Positions 37,051-47,114 of a DNA stretch of 58,138 nucleotides are shown in pieces; the stretch's first letter is position 1, and the number at the start of each line of letters is the position of its first letter. A program made the translations under genes and the position numbers. This stretch comes from Liquorilactobacillus mali KCTC 3596 = DSM 20444 (lineage in GTDB: Bacteria > Bacillota > Bacilli > Lactobacillales > Lactobacillaceae): assembly GCF_000260415.1 (NCBI RefSeq), contig NZ_BACP01000058.1:1-58138 (forward strand), in the 5' to 3' direction. The notes below the pieces were generated by a model. It saw only the letters and a program-made list of their open reading frames with translations. It made no database searches and had not been told where the DNA came from.

Positions 37051-38421
37051 TTAGTAAATCAAACGATGTAATTCTGCAATTTTTTCTTGCTGCATCCCAT
37101 CATAAAACTTAACTTCTGATTTCTTAACCTTGCAATATGCTTCTAATAATTTAGCAGGCAATACCTTCTTAAAATATTCATCCGCTGCAAGTTCTTCAAT
37201 TGCTTCATCCAAGGAATTCGGTAATTTTTTAACTCCGAATTTTTCTCTTTCTTCAACAGATAATTCTGCGGGGTCAACATCGACGGGTTGGTTAGGTAAG
37301 ATTTTATTTTTGATTCCATCAAGACCTGCTAACAGGATTCCTGCAATCGCCAAATAAGGATTGGCAGAGGCATCACTGGCCTTCAATTCAATGTTCATCG
37401 AACTCTCCTGATTTCCCCAGAAAGTTGATGGAATTCGTACTGCAGCCTCACGGTTATCCTGACCATATGTCGCATAAGCCGAACTCCACTCCCCCGGTTG
37501 TAATCGTTGATATGAATTAACCGTTGGACATGTCAATGCAACTACAGCTTTTATATGTTTGAGCAGTCCCCCCACAAAATACTTTCCAAGTATGCTCAAC
37601 TTCATCTCATCAGATTCGTCGTATAACGCATTTGAATCGTCCTCAATCTTCCACAATGAAAAATGTATGTGACCACCATTTCCTTCGGTCGCAAGAAGCG
37701 GTTTTGGTGCAAACGTTGTAAATAAATCATGCTTTTTGGCAACATCTTTGATTACACGCTTAAACCTAATTTCATTATCCGCTGCACTTAATAAATCCGT
37801 TGGTTCCATTGATAGCTCGTGCTGTCCAAAACCAGCCTCAGGATAATATTGTTCAGCATCTATCCCACTTTCTTCGAGTGCCTCTAGGACCTCTGGCAGC
37901 ATATGATAAAAAGTGCCAGTTGCTTCAATACTAAAGCAGGGATGCGCATCAACAGGCTCTAATTTCTTTTCTTCATTCTCTTTGAAATAAATAAATTCAT
38001 TTTCATATGTTCCAATTGTTTTCAAACCCATATCTGCATACTTCTCAAGAACATTTTGCAATAATAATCTAGGATCTGCTTCATACAAACTTTGAGCTGT
38101 ATCATAATGATTACACATCAATGTGGCAATTTGTTTGACACCCGGAACAAGCGCAAGTGTTTTCAAATCTGGAATTAACCGTACTTCACCCACTGCCGTC
38201 ATCCCCACAATATTTTGGAGCTGGTCATGCGAATTCATGCCAAACATCGCCCGTGTAATCCCAATCCCACTTATCAAATGACTACCGAGTTTCTTGACTG
38301 TAATCGTCTTTCCACGCGCAATTCCATTGTAATCAACATACACAAATTCTAAGAGTTTGATATTATTAGCAGCAATAAAAGCTTGTGCTCCCGCAATATC
38401 TTCTGCACTTTGTTCAACCAT
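37051..38421 (-). CDS. Glutamine-synthetase-family gamma-glutamyl ligase
   Basis: GS-fold ATP-dependent ligase, 456 residues. The ATP/glutamate motifs are GNGGHIHFSLW and NSYQRLQPGEWSSAYATYGQDNREAAVRIPS. The C-terminal ASDASANPYLAIAGIL is typical. The pattern is closer to GlnA-like gamma-glutamyl-amine ligases (PuuA/IpuC type) than to housekeeping GS. The operon context (permease, hydrolase) also points to amine or amide metabolism rather than ammonia assimilation. The GAGGAGG site supports the ATG. Confidence 0.82.
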   Translation of the reverse strand: MVEQSAEDIAGAQAFIAANNIKLLEFVYVDYNGIARGKTITVKKLGSHLISGIGITRAMFGMNSHDQLQNIVGMTAVGEVRLIPDLKTLALVPGVKQIATLMCNHYDTAQSLYEADPRLLLQNVLEKYADMGLKTIGTYENEFIYFKENEEKKLEPVDAHPCFSIEATGTFYHMLPEVLEALEESGIDAEQYYPEAGFGQHELSMEPTDLLSAADNEIRFKRVIKDVAKKHDLFTTFAPKPLLATEGNGGHIHFSLWKIEDDSNALYDESDEMKLSILGKYFVGGLLKHIKAVVALTCPTVNSYQRLQPGEWSSAYATYGQDNREAAVRIPSTFWGNQESSMNIELKASDASANPYLAIAGILLAGLDGIKNKILPNQPVDVDPAELSVEEREKFGVKKLPNSLDEAIEELAADEYFKKVLPAKLLEAYCKVKKSEVKFYDGMQQEKIAELHRLIY

Positions 38422-38618
38422 TTAAACTCCTCCTCATTACATTTTGAATATTTATAACTTATATCACTAAAATGTTGTCTCCTGTATATCATTATATTCC
38501 AAGAAAAATTATGGAATTAATGTAGGATACTGATTATAATTTCGCAACACTCGGTTTATGTAATTATACATAATAAAGCTGTAATAACAATATTTATTCA
38601 TTATTAATTAGTATAAAT
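38422..38618 (-). promoter_or_regulatory. Upstream region of the GS-like operon
   Basis: A -10 TATAAT (complement of 38490-38495) has an inverted repeat TTCCA-N10-TGGAA (38496-38515) directly upstream, a possible operator in the -35/spacer area. No clear -35 is seen and no canonical GlnR box. Confidence 0.45.
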
Positions 38619-38656
38619 AAAAAAAGATGGCTTTTATTTTATTTTCCATCTTTTTT
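38619..38656. terminator. Terminator of the VOC protein gene
   Basis: An 11-bp stem AAAAAAGATGG (38620-38630) pairs with CCATCTTTTTT (38646-38656). It lies between the VOC stop and the GS promoter and works on the minus strand. The 157 nt between it and the VOC stop hold no gene. Confidence 0.75.
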
Positions 38657-38813
38657 AGTTCATATTTAATTTTAATCTTAGATTAATCTTTGCCTAATGT
38701 TATTTTTTTGAACTTTATGATATTTTCTTTATACATTTTACTCTTACCATCTAAAAAAATGTATTAACAGGCCATCACATCATCACATAAATCATCTAAC
38801 TCGCAGTTAAGTT

Positions 38814-39224
38814 CTACCTAATTCGTTTTTCATCACTGACAATTTCGACTTTAATCCTATCTGGATCTTCAAAAAATAACGTATACACGTCGTTACCACT
38901 TGCATGAGGGTAGCGTTCCCCATACAGCTCGTTATATCCGCGCTCATGGATCTCTTGACGAATCAAGTCAACAATCTGAGAAGATTCAACGTAAAAAGCT
39001 AAGTGATTTAGTCCTATGGCTGTCCTATTATATTTTGGCTCAACCCTCTCAGTCTGCACAAAAACAATATAGGTCCCGTCAAAACGAAAACTTACACCGT
39101 CTTCCCATTCTTGAAATAGTTGGTAATTGAGTTTATCAACTAACAACCATTCCCAAAAATTTCGTGTTTCTTTTAAGTTTCCCACATATAATTCGATATG
39201 ACTGATCGTACCTGTTTTTTTCAA
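38814..39224 (-). CDS. VOC/glyoxalase-fold protein
   Basis: 136 residues of the vicinal-oxygen-chelate fold. The first metal-ligand stretch is HIELYVGNLKETRNFWEWLL and the second is GLNHLAFYVES. The C-terminal FFEDPDRIKVEIV holds the conserved acidic ligand. Possible dioxygenase, lyase or resistance protein; the substrate is unknown. It starts with TTG and has only a distant AGGGG site. Single gene. Confidence 0.82.
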   Translation of the reverse strand: MKKTGTISHIELYVGNLKETRNFWEWLLVDKLNYQLFQEWEDGVSFRFDGTYIVFVQTERVEPKYNRTAIGLNHLAFYVESSQIVDLIRQEIHERGYNELYGERYPHASGNDVYTLFFEDPDRIKVEIVSDEKRIR

Positions 39225-39387
39225 AATTTGAATACCCCTAATATTAATTGATAATACTAGCCTAACATATTTAGTATTTCTAAAAAATATCTATTAATTA
39301 TTCTTATACTATCAGGGGTTCTCTGTAAGTTTTTCTTCTATCAAATGAGCTTTTATACTAAGATAACAGCTTTATTCATCCAAAATT

Positions 39388-42030
39388 TCAATAATTATTA
39401 AAAATTAATTCTTCTCTCTTGAAATTGACTATATTTTTAATTTTAAACGTTGCATATGAATGTGGCTTTATTATCGTTCCTTCATCAAGGTTATTTTCGA
39501 AAATATCAACTCTCGTCACTTTATTATCAATTTTACCTTCAACATCAATGATTTTATTTGAATCATTCAAAATTCTAATTAGATATCTTTTTTTCTCCTT
39601 GGATGGATAGAGTGCCGATACCACTAACTTCTGGTCAATTGCCAACAATGATAGATTCCTCGGTATTTGATAATTAATTTCTGTTGGCCAGATTTTATTA
39701 TCCAAGCGATTTATAAATAGATTTAATGTCTGCTTCTGATAGCCAACACTTTGATCAAAAGACTTATTTATTTCTCTTGAAAGTAAATTATGCGACTCGT
39801 CTATTTTATTCAATTTCATCCCGATGAAAAACTCCCAATTTCCTTTTTCCTGTGCCATTGGCGTCGACATCATAATGTGACCTTCATTTGTAGTATCTCC
39901 TGATGCTCTTCCAGGTCTCCAAGCCAAATTTGGTTTTCCCAACTGTCCGGTTGTAGCTAATAAGGTTATATAAAGATACTTATTATCAAACTCAAACTCC
40001 TTTAATCCTCTGGGAAAGAAACTAAGAGAGTTATTATTACCATTAACATTAAGCAGCTTATCAAAATTATATATATTTACAGGTTTTTCATCAAATTTGT
40101 CTTTCCAATCCTTGGGAATTCTTTCATTTGTGACATCAACTATCCCACCTTGTATTCCGGCCTTAACTCCAAAAATTTTTCTATTTGGATTTATTCTCAA
40201 TCGTAGTCGATGCGATTCAATATTATTATCAAAAATCAATTTAAAAGAAATTTCCTGAGAAATTTTATTTAATGATATCACAAGCTTATAGACAAATTTT
40301 TTATTATCGTCTCCATTGACTCTATCCACTAAATTTTCCGGTAGCAGCTTTTCGCCATTTATTATTAGATTTTCAAATATATCACTGTGATGGGTTACAC
40401 TACAATTACTAAAAGGTAAAACTTGCTCTTTCTCACCCTCAATGGGAGAGTAATCATAAGTATCTCCATCATTACCGGACTCCAGCAACGAAATAAAGTC
40501 TTCGATGACCTCGGTACCATTGGTAAAGCTTACTTTTCCATCATTAAATTCAAATTTAATATTCTTTGTTGAAATATAATTACTTTCTTGAGGTATATAA
40601 GGTTCGCCTTGGTCTGATATATCATGGAACTTTATTACTGTATATCCTAAAGGATCGAGCTGTACCTTAATTGTACATGTCAGTGAAAAATACTCGGGTT
40701 CATCAAAATATTCTCTTCCCTTTTCGGTCATTTTTAAAACATGTTTTCTTATAGGATAATGTTTATCAACTGTTACTGACTGATATTCAACATTCTCAAA
40801 CTTAATATTTTTTGAACGAGCCATAATACTTACCTTCTTAAACCCATTAAATTTCTGCGGTGTAGTATTAAATAAAAGTAGTTCATTCTTATTAAGATTC
40901 AGCGAATCTCCAATTTTCTTTTTGATCAAATTTTCAATTCCATCCGCTAACTCATTTGCTTCTTTAAATCTATGCATAATATCTTCTGCAACATTGTCAG
41001 AGACACTTCCACCTAATGAATCATGTGCCTGTGACTCCAATAACTTTTTCCATAATAACGTAAGCATCCCTTTACCAATTTCAATGCCCGCACTTTCAGC
41101 TATAATCATAAGCGGTTCAACACGTTTTAAAATTTTTTGTTCAATTTCAAAATTTTGCTTTTTTATTGATTGTCTTACTGAGCCAATAGTCCTGTGAATT
41201 CTTGAATATGTCGGTAATCGTAACTCACCACTGTAGTCAGGTAACGCCTTTTTTCTTAAAATATTTATAAATTCCTGATAAGTACTAATTTCCGTCTCAT
41301 ATTTACTTCTTTCGTTAATATTTCTTACAGTTTCTGCGATATTATGGACAATATTCATCTGGTCAATCCCCGATGGAATTAAAACGTCAGAATTATTACC
41401 ATGTTCTTCTAAAAATTTGATATTAGGATCATATCTATCACTGATAAAACTAAGCATTTTTTCCTTGGCATCTAGTCCAATTTGTCCTGTAAAATATCCA
41501 AAGGGAAAATTGGCAGCGATTATTGAATCTTGTCCCAATGCTCGCCACTTGAAATAAGGTGAGGAAACCTGAGTATTAAAATTAGTCCCTCTCCAAAAAA
41601 GAATACTATCTATTCCAACTTGATTTAATAGCATCGGCATCTGTGCGTTAAATCCAAATGTATCAGGTAGATACCCTACCATCATCGCTTTTCCATATTT
41701 TTCAGTAGCTTCACTTATACCAATATAAAGATTTCGTAAAATAGATTCAGCATCAGGAATCAATGCATCAGTTTGAGTGTACCATGGTCCTACAAACAGC
41801 CTATCTTCCTTCACCAATTTACGTATTCTTTCTAAATTCTCAGGATGAGTATCTACATATTCATCAAGAATAGATGTCTGCCCATCAAGACAAAAATTGG
41901 CTTCTGGATGTGTTTCAAGTTCATCAAGTATCTCAGTAAAAACTTGATCTGCTAGAACTTGTGAATCCATTACTGTAAAATACCACTCTCTATCCCAATG
42001 TGTATGATTTACAAGATATGCTTTTACCAA
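39388..42030 (-). CDS. GH38 alpha-mannosidase
   Basis: Cytoplasmic glycoside hydrolase family 38, 880 residues. The N-terminal metal site is NHTHWDREWYFT. The nucleophile aspartate is in YLPDTFGFNAQMPMLL. ESQAHDSLGGSVSDNVAEDI is a conserved metal/active-site stretch. The rest is beta-sandwich. It starts with TTG behind AGGAGG, 15 nt after the PTS IIC gene. By analogy with MngB it probably hydrolyses a phosphorylated alpha-mannoside taken up by the adjacent PTS. Confidence 0.9.
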   Translation of the reverse strand: MVKAYLVNHTHWDREWYFTVMDSQVLADQVFTEILDELETHPEANFCLDGQTSILDEYVDTHPENLERIRKLVKEDRLFVGPWYTQTDALIPDAESILRNLYIGISEATEKYGKAMMVGYLPDTFGFNAQMPMLLNQVGIDSILFWRGTNFNTQVSSPYFKWRALGQDSIIAANFPFGYFTGQIGLDAKEKMLSFISDRYDPNIKFLEEHGNNSDVLIPSGIDQMNIVHNIAETVRNINERSKYETEISTYQEFINILRKKALPDYSGELRLPTYSRIHRTIGSVRQSIKKQNFEIEQKILKRVEPLMIIAESAGIEIGKGMLTLLWKKLLESQAHDSLGGSVSDNVAEDIMHRFKEANELADGIENLIKKKIGDSLNLNKNELLLFNTTPQKFNGFKKVSIMARSKNIKFENVEYQSVTVDKHYPIRKHVLKMTEKGREYFDEPEYFSLTCTIKVQLDPLGYTVIKFHDISDQGEPYIPQESNYISTKNIKFEFNDGKVSFTNGTEVIEDFISLLESGNDGDTYDYSPIEGEKEQVLPFSNCSVTHHSDIFENLIINGEKLLPENLVDRVNGDDNKKFVYKLVISLNKISQEISFKLIFDNNIESHRLRLRINPNRKIFGVKAGIQGGIVDVTNERIPKDWKDKFDEKPVNIYNFDKLLNVNGNNNSLSFFPRGLKEFEFDNKYLYITLLATTGQLGKPNLAWRPGRASGDTTNEGHIMMSTPMAQEKGNWEFFIGMKLNKIDESHNLLSREINKSFDQSVGYQKQTLNLFINRLDNKIWPTEINYQIPRNLSLLAIDQKLVVSALYPSKEKKRYLIRILNDSNKIIDVEGKIDNKVTRVDIFENNLDEGTIIKPHSYATFKIKNIVNFKREELIFNNY

Positions 42031-42045
42031 TTTACTGCCTCCTTA

Positions 42046-43083
42046 TTATTCTTCAGATTCAATACTACTTTTCGTAAATTTTTTCAATAAATTAGTCAAA
42101 ATTGCCACTGTGAAAACACCAACCAAAATTGCAATAGTATAGAGTATCCAATTAGAAGAAAATGGGATTGCCATAACTGTGGAGAGTGCTGTTTTTTGGT
42201 ATGTTCCAAAAAATCCATTAACTGCACATCCTAACGAAGTACCTACAATAATACTTGGGATCACTCTAACTGGATCAGCAACTGCAAATGGAATTGTTCC
42301 CTCTGTAATACCTACAATTCCCATTACTAATGCAGATCTTCCACTTTCAATTTCTTGCTCGGAATACAATTTTTTACCACCTAATAAAGTTGCAACAAAC
42401 ATTCCAAGTGGAGGTATTCCAATTGCCATCAACATAGCAGTACTTGCTTGATATCCGCCTGAGGTGAATGCAGCCATACCAAAGGCATAAGCAATTTTAT
42501 TGATTGGGCCACCCATATCTACGGCCATCATTGCACCCAGAATTCCCGCCATTAATACAGCATTTGCTCCACTCATTCCTTTAAGCCAAGCAGTTAAGAA
42601 GGTTGTCATCGCTTGAATAGGTGTACCTATCACATATATCAGCAAAAGGCCAATTATGAGTGTTGCCAAAAATGGGATAATAATTAACGACTTAACAGAT
42701 TGTAAATTTGCTGGCATTGGTATCTTTTTTAACCATTTGGCACTATAACCAACCAAAATACCTACTAACATACCTCCTAAAAAGCCTGTCCCCATATTCG
42801 AAGCAATCAATCCAACTATAAACGCTGGGGCCAACCCCGGACGATCAGCAATCGCAAAAGCAATATATGCTGCAATCATCGGAACAATGAAAGTTAATCC
42901 AGTCTGTCCCAATAACCTAAGATTCCCCCAAATAGTAGATGTCTCGTTCCAAACACTATTTCCACCAAAGATAACTGCAATTGATGTCAATAATCCTGCG
43001 GCTGTAACTAGTGGAATCATGTATGAAACACCAGTTTGAAAATATGCTGCTAATTTCTTCATTTCTCCTTTAAATCCACTCAT
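42046..43083 (-). CDS. PTS fructose/mannosyl-type EIIC component
   Basis: Membrane sugar channel of the fructose/mannitol PTS family, 345 residues. Motifs GGPINKIAYAFG and GITEGTIPFAVADP are typical for fructose-type IIC. Nine or so membrane segments. An ATG at 43089 overlaps the IIB stop, but GGAG lies 7 nt before the ATG at 43083. Forms one enzyme II with the separate IIB and IIA genes. Confidence 0.9.
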   Translation of the reverse strand: MSGFKGEMKKLAAYFQTGVSYMIPLVTAAGLLTSIAVIFGGNSVWNETSTIWGNLRLLGQTGLTFIVPMIAAYIAFAIADRPGLAPAFIVGLIASNMGTGFLGGMLVGILVGYSAKWLKKIPMPANLQSVKSLIIIPFLATLIIGLLLIYVIGTPIQAMTTFLTAWLKGMSGANAVLMAGILGAMMAVDMGGPINKIAYAFGMAAFTSGGYQASTAMLMAIGIPPLGMFVATLLGGKKLYSEQEIESGRSALVMGIVGITEGTIPFAVADPVRVIPSIIVGTSLGCAVNGFFGTYQKTALSTVMAIPFSSNWILYTIAILVGVFTVAILTNLLKKFTKSSIESEE

Positions 43084-43085
43084 CT

Positions 43086-43400
43086 TCATTCTCCTTTCGC
43101 TAATTTAATAGCATCTTGTATAGTTGCTTTCCCATCCTTAACAACCTTAGATGTGCCAACCTCTAAAATCTTTTTTTCATTAAATCTATCTTCATTTTGG
43201 ACTGTCGTGTCTACTGCAAAAATAACTACGTCAGCTTCATCAATTTCTGCTTGAGTCAATTCATTTTCAATGCCCATCGCCCCTTGCGTTTCAATTTTAA
43301 TTTCACAATTCTCTTTTTTGGCAAACTTTTTTAAATTAGCTGCTGCCATATACGTGTGCGCGATTCCTGCTATACATGCCGTTATTCCAACTATTTTCAT
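43086..43400 (-). CDS. PTS fructose-type EIIB component
   Basis: Cytoplasmic phosphocarrier of 104 residues. The phosphorylated cysteine lies in GITACIAGIAHTYMAA, the fructose-family signature. It passes phosphate from IIA to the incoming sugar. Its ATG overlaps the IIA stop by 4 nt and its stop lies at the IIC start. Confidence 0.93.
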   Translation of the reverse strand: MKIVGITACIAGIAHTYMAAANLKKFAKKENCEIKIETQGAMGIENELTQAEIDEADVVIFAVDTTVQNEDRFNEKKILEVGTSKVVKDGKATIQDAIKLAKGE

Positions 43401-43867
43401 CTTTCATTTCCCCTTTTTTGTAATATTTTTAATATATTCTCTTTTGAATCAGCTTTCTTTATAGCTTCTACGAAATCATCATCCATCAGTTCGCCCGACA
43501 AAGTTGCCAACATTTTTAGATGTTCGTTCCCCTTATCTTCTGGTGAAACTGCCATTAGAAAAATATTTTTCACTTTAGACCCATCTAGTGAGTTCCACTC
43601 AATTCCTTCTTCATTTCTTGCAAACATCATCGTTGTCTGAATAACGTGTGTACTTTTACCGTGTGGAATAGCCAATTCGTTACCAATCCCTGTTGTTGAA
43701 GCTTTTTCTCTTTCTAACACATCATTTTGGAAGGCCAAAACATCATCAATATATCCATTTTTCTTCAATACCGTTGCAAGTTTTTGAATTGCATCTGACT
43801 GATTTAAAGCTCCTAAATTTAGAACTATATTTTTCTCAGAAATAAATTCACCTATCTTGTCATTCAT
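43397..43867 (-). CDS. PTS EIIA component
   Basis: Cytoplasmic EIIA of the fructose/mannitol (PTS-EIIA type 2) family, 156 residues. The active histidine is in NELAIPHGKST. It accepts phosphate from HPr. The frame is open to 43903, but AGAGGG lies 8 nt before the ATG at 43867, which overlaps the end of the regulator gene by 8 nt. This indicates coupled translation. Confidence 0.92.
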   Translation of the reverse strand: MNDKIGEFISEKNIVLNLGALNQSDAIQKLATVLKKNGYIDDVLAFQNDVLEREKASTTGIGNELAIPHGKSTHVIQTTMMFARNEEGIEWNSLDGSKVKNIFLMAVSPEDKGNEHLKMLATLSGELMDDDFVEAIKKADSKENILKILQKRGNER

Positions 43868-45748
43868 TCTCACTACCCTCTTTTTCTCTTGATTCCAGTT
43901 CATATATAACTTGTGACTTTGTTGTAGCCTTAACGATTTTTTTTATTTTTGTCTTGTTTGTGACGATCTCATTCAATACTTCATAAAAATCATTGATAAA
44001 CGGTTTAGCATCATCCGTCAGAAACAGAAAAAATAAAATGTTAACTTTTTCACGTCCCTTATAAATGCCCTTTGGAGAAATAAAAACAAAAACAGCTGAT
44101 TGATTAATATGCTCCTTAGTGGCATGTGGCAATCCTACTTCATCATAAAAAGTCGAAGATATTTCTTCTCGCTCCAAAATGGATTTCTTTAAATCTGCCT
44201 TTGAAATCTTGCTGTTTTCAGCAATTTTGCTTACCTCCGTAACAGCATCTTCAAAGGTGACACGTTCATTTTTTATAATAATATTGTTAAAGTTAATTAA
44301 ATTTCTCATTCTAAATCTTTTGTTTCTATGCGATATCTTTCTCAAACCATTTTTTATTTCTCCAACTGCACTAATATCTAAAAAAGGTGTTACAACAATC
44401 AGCGGTACATCTCGTTCAATTGTGTTAATCGTTGCAATAACCAGGTCAGCTTTTTTTACTTCATCTTTACTTAGGTTCTGATATTCATTGTTTGATAACA
44501 CTTTTAAAACTTCTAATTGATTAGGAAAATTTTGTAAAATTCGCTGTTTAAGCAATTGTGCTGTGCCCAATCCTGAACTACAGACAAGATACACACTAAA
44601 AATTGACTTTTCTCTTTCAAAATATGCCTGAAAGTGCAATGCAATATACGAAACCTCATCATCATCAAATCTGACATCGTATTTCCCATGAATAGTATTG
44701 CTTAGTTTTAGAGCCTCTTCATAAGCCCTGACAAAATTCTTCTTAACTTCATCCTTCAAGGGATTTCTAATACTCAATCCTAAATTGATTCTTTTAATTG
44801 CAGGTGTTAAGTGCAGCACTAGCCCATTCAATAAATCTTGGTCATAATCCTCAATATTTTTCTCCAAAAATTCAGATAGTTCAGAATTATAATTTGTACT
44901 AATTTCTTCATTCATCCCTGCTTTTACTGAACGAATATGAATATCCAAGTAGTACTTTTCAGCTATTGGTATTTTTATTTTGAATTCATTTTCTAACTTT
45001 TGGACTAAATAAAGTGTCTCTTTATTGATAATTCCCTCTGTTTCAAAATTTCGAAACTCATTTTTTTCACTGATTCTCGATAAAGAGATGGCAAGATGAA
45101 TTATTAATGACTCCTTTTCATAATCTGTAAATTTCAGTTTTGAATCTGCTATAAATTCATCAGTAATTTTAATTATTTTTTCCAACAAGCTTTTTTCAAT
45201 GATATTAGCTAATACTTCTTCATCAACAGCTAACTCGTCATTTTGTGTATTCCAAAACTTATATAATAAATCTGCTGCAAATTTTCTTTTTTGTTTGGAA
45301 GTTCCATCCATCACCAACCCTTCATGACCCATAGTCTTAATTGCTATTCCATACCGATTGAGTGTTGGTTTAGCTTTTTGAATTTTTGATTCAATTGATG
45401 CCCTACTTGAAAAAAGTGAATCAGCTAAATCTTGAATCTTCAAAGGGTGGCTAGAAAATGTTAATTTTGATAATAATGACAGTGTGACTTCATCATTTTC
45501 AAAATACATTTTTTTAATATTCTTATCTGCTTTGCATCACCTCTTACCTGTATTCCAATTCCCCTTTTTCTTATTAATTCGACATTATATTCGTCCAGAA
45601 ATTCTTCAATGTGGTTTAAATGGTTAGCAATTGTTTTTCTAGAATATCCTGTACTCTCAGATATATTCTGATAATGGATGGTTCCTTGTTTCAGAAGTAG
45701 TTTCAAAATTTCTTGATCTTTTGTATCTAAGTTTTTATTCCCTAACAT
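43860..45748 (-). pseudogene. PRD-type PTS regulator (BglG/ManR-like), frameshifted
   Basis: A multidomain regulator in two frames. The first (45748 to about 45515) has the N-terminal HTH (SESTGYSRKTIANHLN). The second (45509 to 43860) has a second HTH, two PRDs with conserved histidines, an EIIB-like domain with VCSSGLGTAQLL and an EIIA-like domain with GLPHATKEH. Adding one A to the 7-A run (T-run 45509-45515) fuses them as RILKKMYFENDE. It heads the PTS-mannosidase operon and is probably its activator. It may be a true lesion, a slippage switch or a sequencing error. Confidence 0.85.
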
Positions 45749-45765
45749 TGAATATCAACTCCCTT

Positions 45766-45784
45766 TGAATACGTTTTCATTATA
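45766..45784 (-). promoter_or_regulatory. cre site and -10 of the PTS-mannosidase operon
   Basis: Minus-strand TGAAAACGTATTCA (45766-45779) matches the CcpA cre consensus TGWAARCGYTWNCW except at one position. It abuts a -10 TATAAT (complement of 45779-45784). This predicts carbon catabolite repression. No strong -35 is visible. Confidence 0.75.
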
Positions 45785-45924
45785 TTGTATTAAATTGGTC
45801 CTTCATACTTATAAAAGTGAACTATCATTAGTGCACTTAAAATTACTTTTTACTTATCCTTTTCTGTATATTATTCAATATTCAGAAATAGAACAGTCTG
45901 AAATCAAAAAACTGACTAATTCTA

Positions 45925-45968
45925 GTAAGGGGCTGTAACAAAACAAATGTTTTGTGGCAGCCCCTTAC
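45925..45968. repeat. Large perfect inverted repeat
   Basis: GTAAGGGGCTG (45925-45935) pairs with CAGCCCCTTAC (45958-45968), and ACAAAAC pairs with GTTTTGT inside. It could terminate the DUF2785 gene on the minus strand, although no T-run follows directly. Confidence 0.7.
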
Positions 45969-46045
45969 AAATTACATATATTTAAATTTTTTTATTATTA
46001 TGATTATCATTCTGGGTACTTCAAACTAATTAAATTAAAATCTCG

Positions 46046-46867
46046 CTAATCAAACATTTTTTCTAAATACTTTCTAATCTTCAAATACAAAATTTCCTTA
46101 ATATTCTGATATTCGAAAAACATAAAATACCAATTCTGCATAATATGAAACCATGTAGATAAACAATAAAACGCTGGCAAGTCACCCTTACTTTTAATAT
46201 ATTTTTCCCATAACTCATTGTCATATTCTTCAATAAAGGATACTAAGTCCCATTCCTCAATATTTCTGGATGAAACACCTTGAAAAAATGCATACGCAAT
46301 TCGTTGTTCTTCTTCATTAATAAATGGATGATCAAGTTTAGCTATGATACACCGAACTATATCAAATATAGGCTTGGTATTTTCCATATGAAAGGCATCA
46401 TGTGAGATTGCAGAACCTAGAAAATCACTACCATGGGCAATCGCATGTGCCCAGCCTTTTTCTGGAACATATCCACGAAAATCATTTTCTTTTTTCAAAT
46501 TATCAATTGCACTTTTGAAAATAAGCACTCGCTGTTTATCAGTGAAAAGGCGTGTTTCTTCATCAACGTCCAATAAGATACTACCCAATAATGCACTAAA
46601 TGAACGTAAAAAGACACGATCATCCTCTTCTCCATCAATCTCTGTAAATATTCCCAGCTTATTTATAAAATCAGTGATAATCATCTGTTGCTGTTTTGCT
46701 GTGAATGCTTTTTCTTCAAAGCCTCTTGCAAATAAACTATAAATCAATTTATCTCTTAATTCGGAATCCACGTTACCAAGATTGTCCATCATATAAGTAA
46801 CAGTTGAATCCCTAAAGTTTAGGCTTCCCTCTGGCAATTTCAGTAGTTTCTTCAGTTCTTGTTTCAA
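46046..46867 (-). CDS. DUF2785 domain protein
   Basis: 273 residues. RGYVPEKGWAHAIAHGSDFLGSAISHD is the hallmark of DUF2785, an uncharacterised family. The histidines in AHAIAHGSD could bind metal, but no activity is known to me. No signal peptide. Two TTG starts are possible; the one at 46867 has GGGGG 6 nt upstream and is preferred over 46882. Single gene. Confidence 0.8.
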   Translation of the reverse strand: MKQELKKLLKLPEGSLNFRDSTVTYMMDNLGNVDSELRDKLIYSLFARGFEEKAFTAKQQQMIITDFINKLGIFTEIDGEEDDRVFLRSFSALLGSILLDVDEETRLFTDKQRVLIFKSAIDNLKKENDFRGYVPEKGWAHAIAHGSDFLGSAISHDAFHMENTKPIFDIVRCIIAKLDHPFINEEEQRIAYAFFQGVSSRNIEEWDLVSFIEEYDNELWEKYIKSKGDLPAFYCLSTWFHIMQNWYFMFFEYQNIKEILYLKIRKYLEKMFD

Positions 46868-47114
46868 AAAAATCCCCCACAATTTATCAAAATTTTAATT
46901 CCTGATGCTTTCAATAACTGTTACTTTACTGCTACTTACCTCCTCTGGTTTAGTATTTGTATTAATTATATCCTACTATAAAAGATATTATTGAATTAAT
47001 ATAACATTGTATCTTTTTATCCATTGGTTAGAACTAACAATTATTTTCACTTTCTCCTTTTTAAGATTACTAGTTGACTTAAAATTCAGTAACACTTATA
47101 CTATCAAAAAGAAA
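46868..47114. other. AT-rich divergent gap
   Basis: It contains the upstream region of the DUF2785 gene (minus) and the promoter area of the T-box leader (plus). No gene or clear motif could be fixed. Confidence 0.4.
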
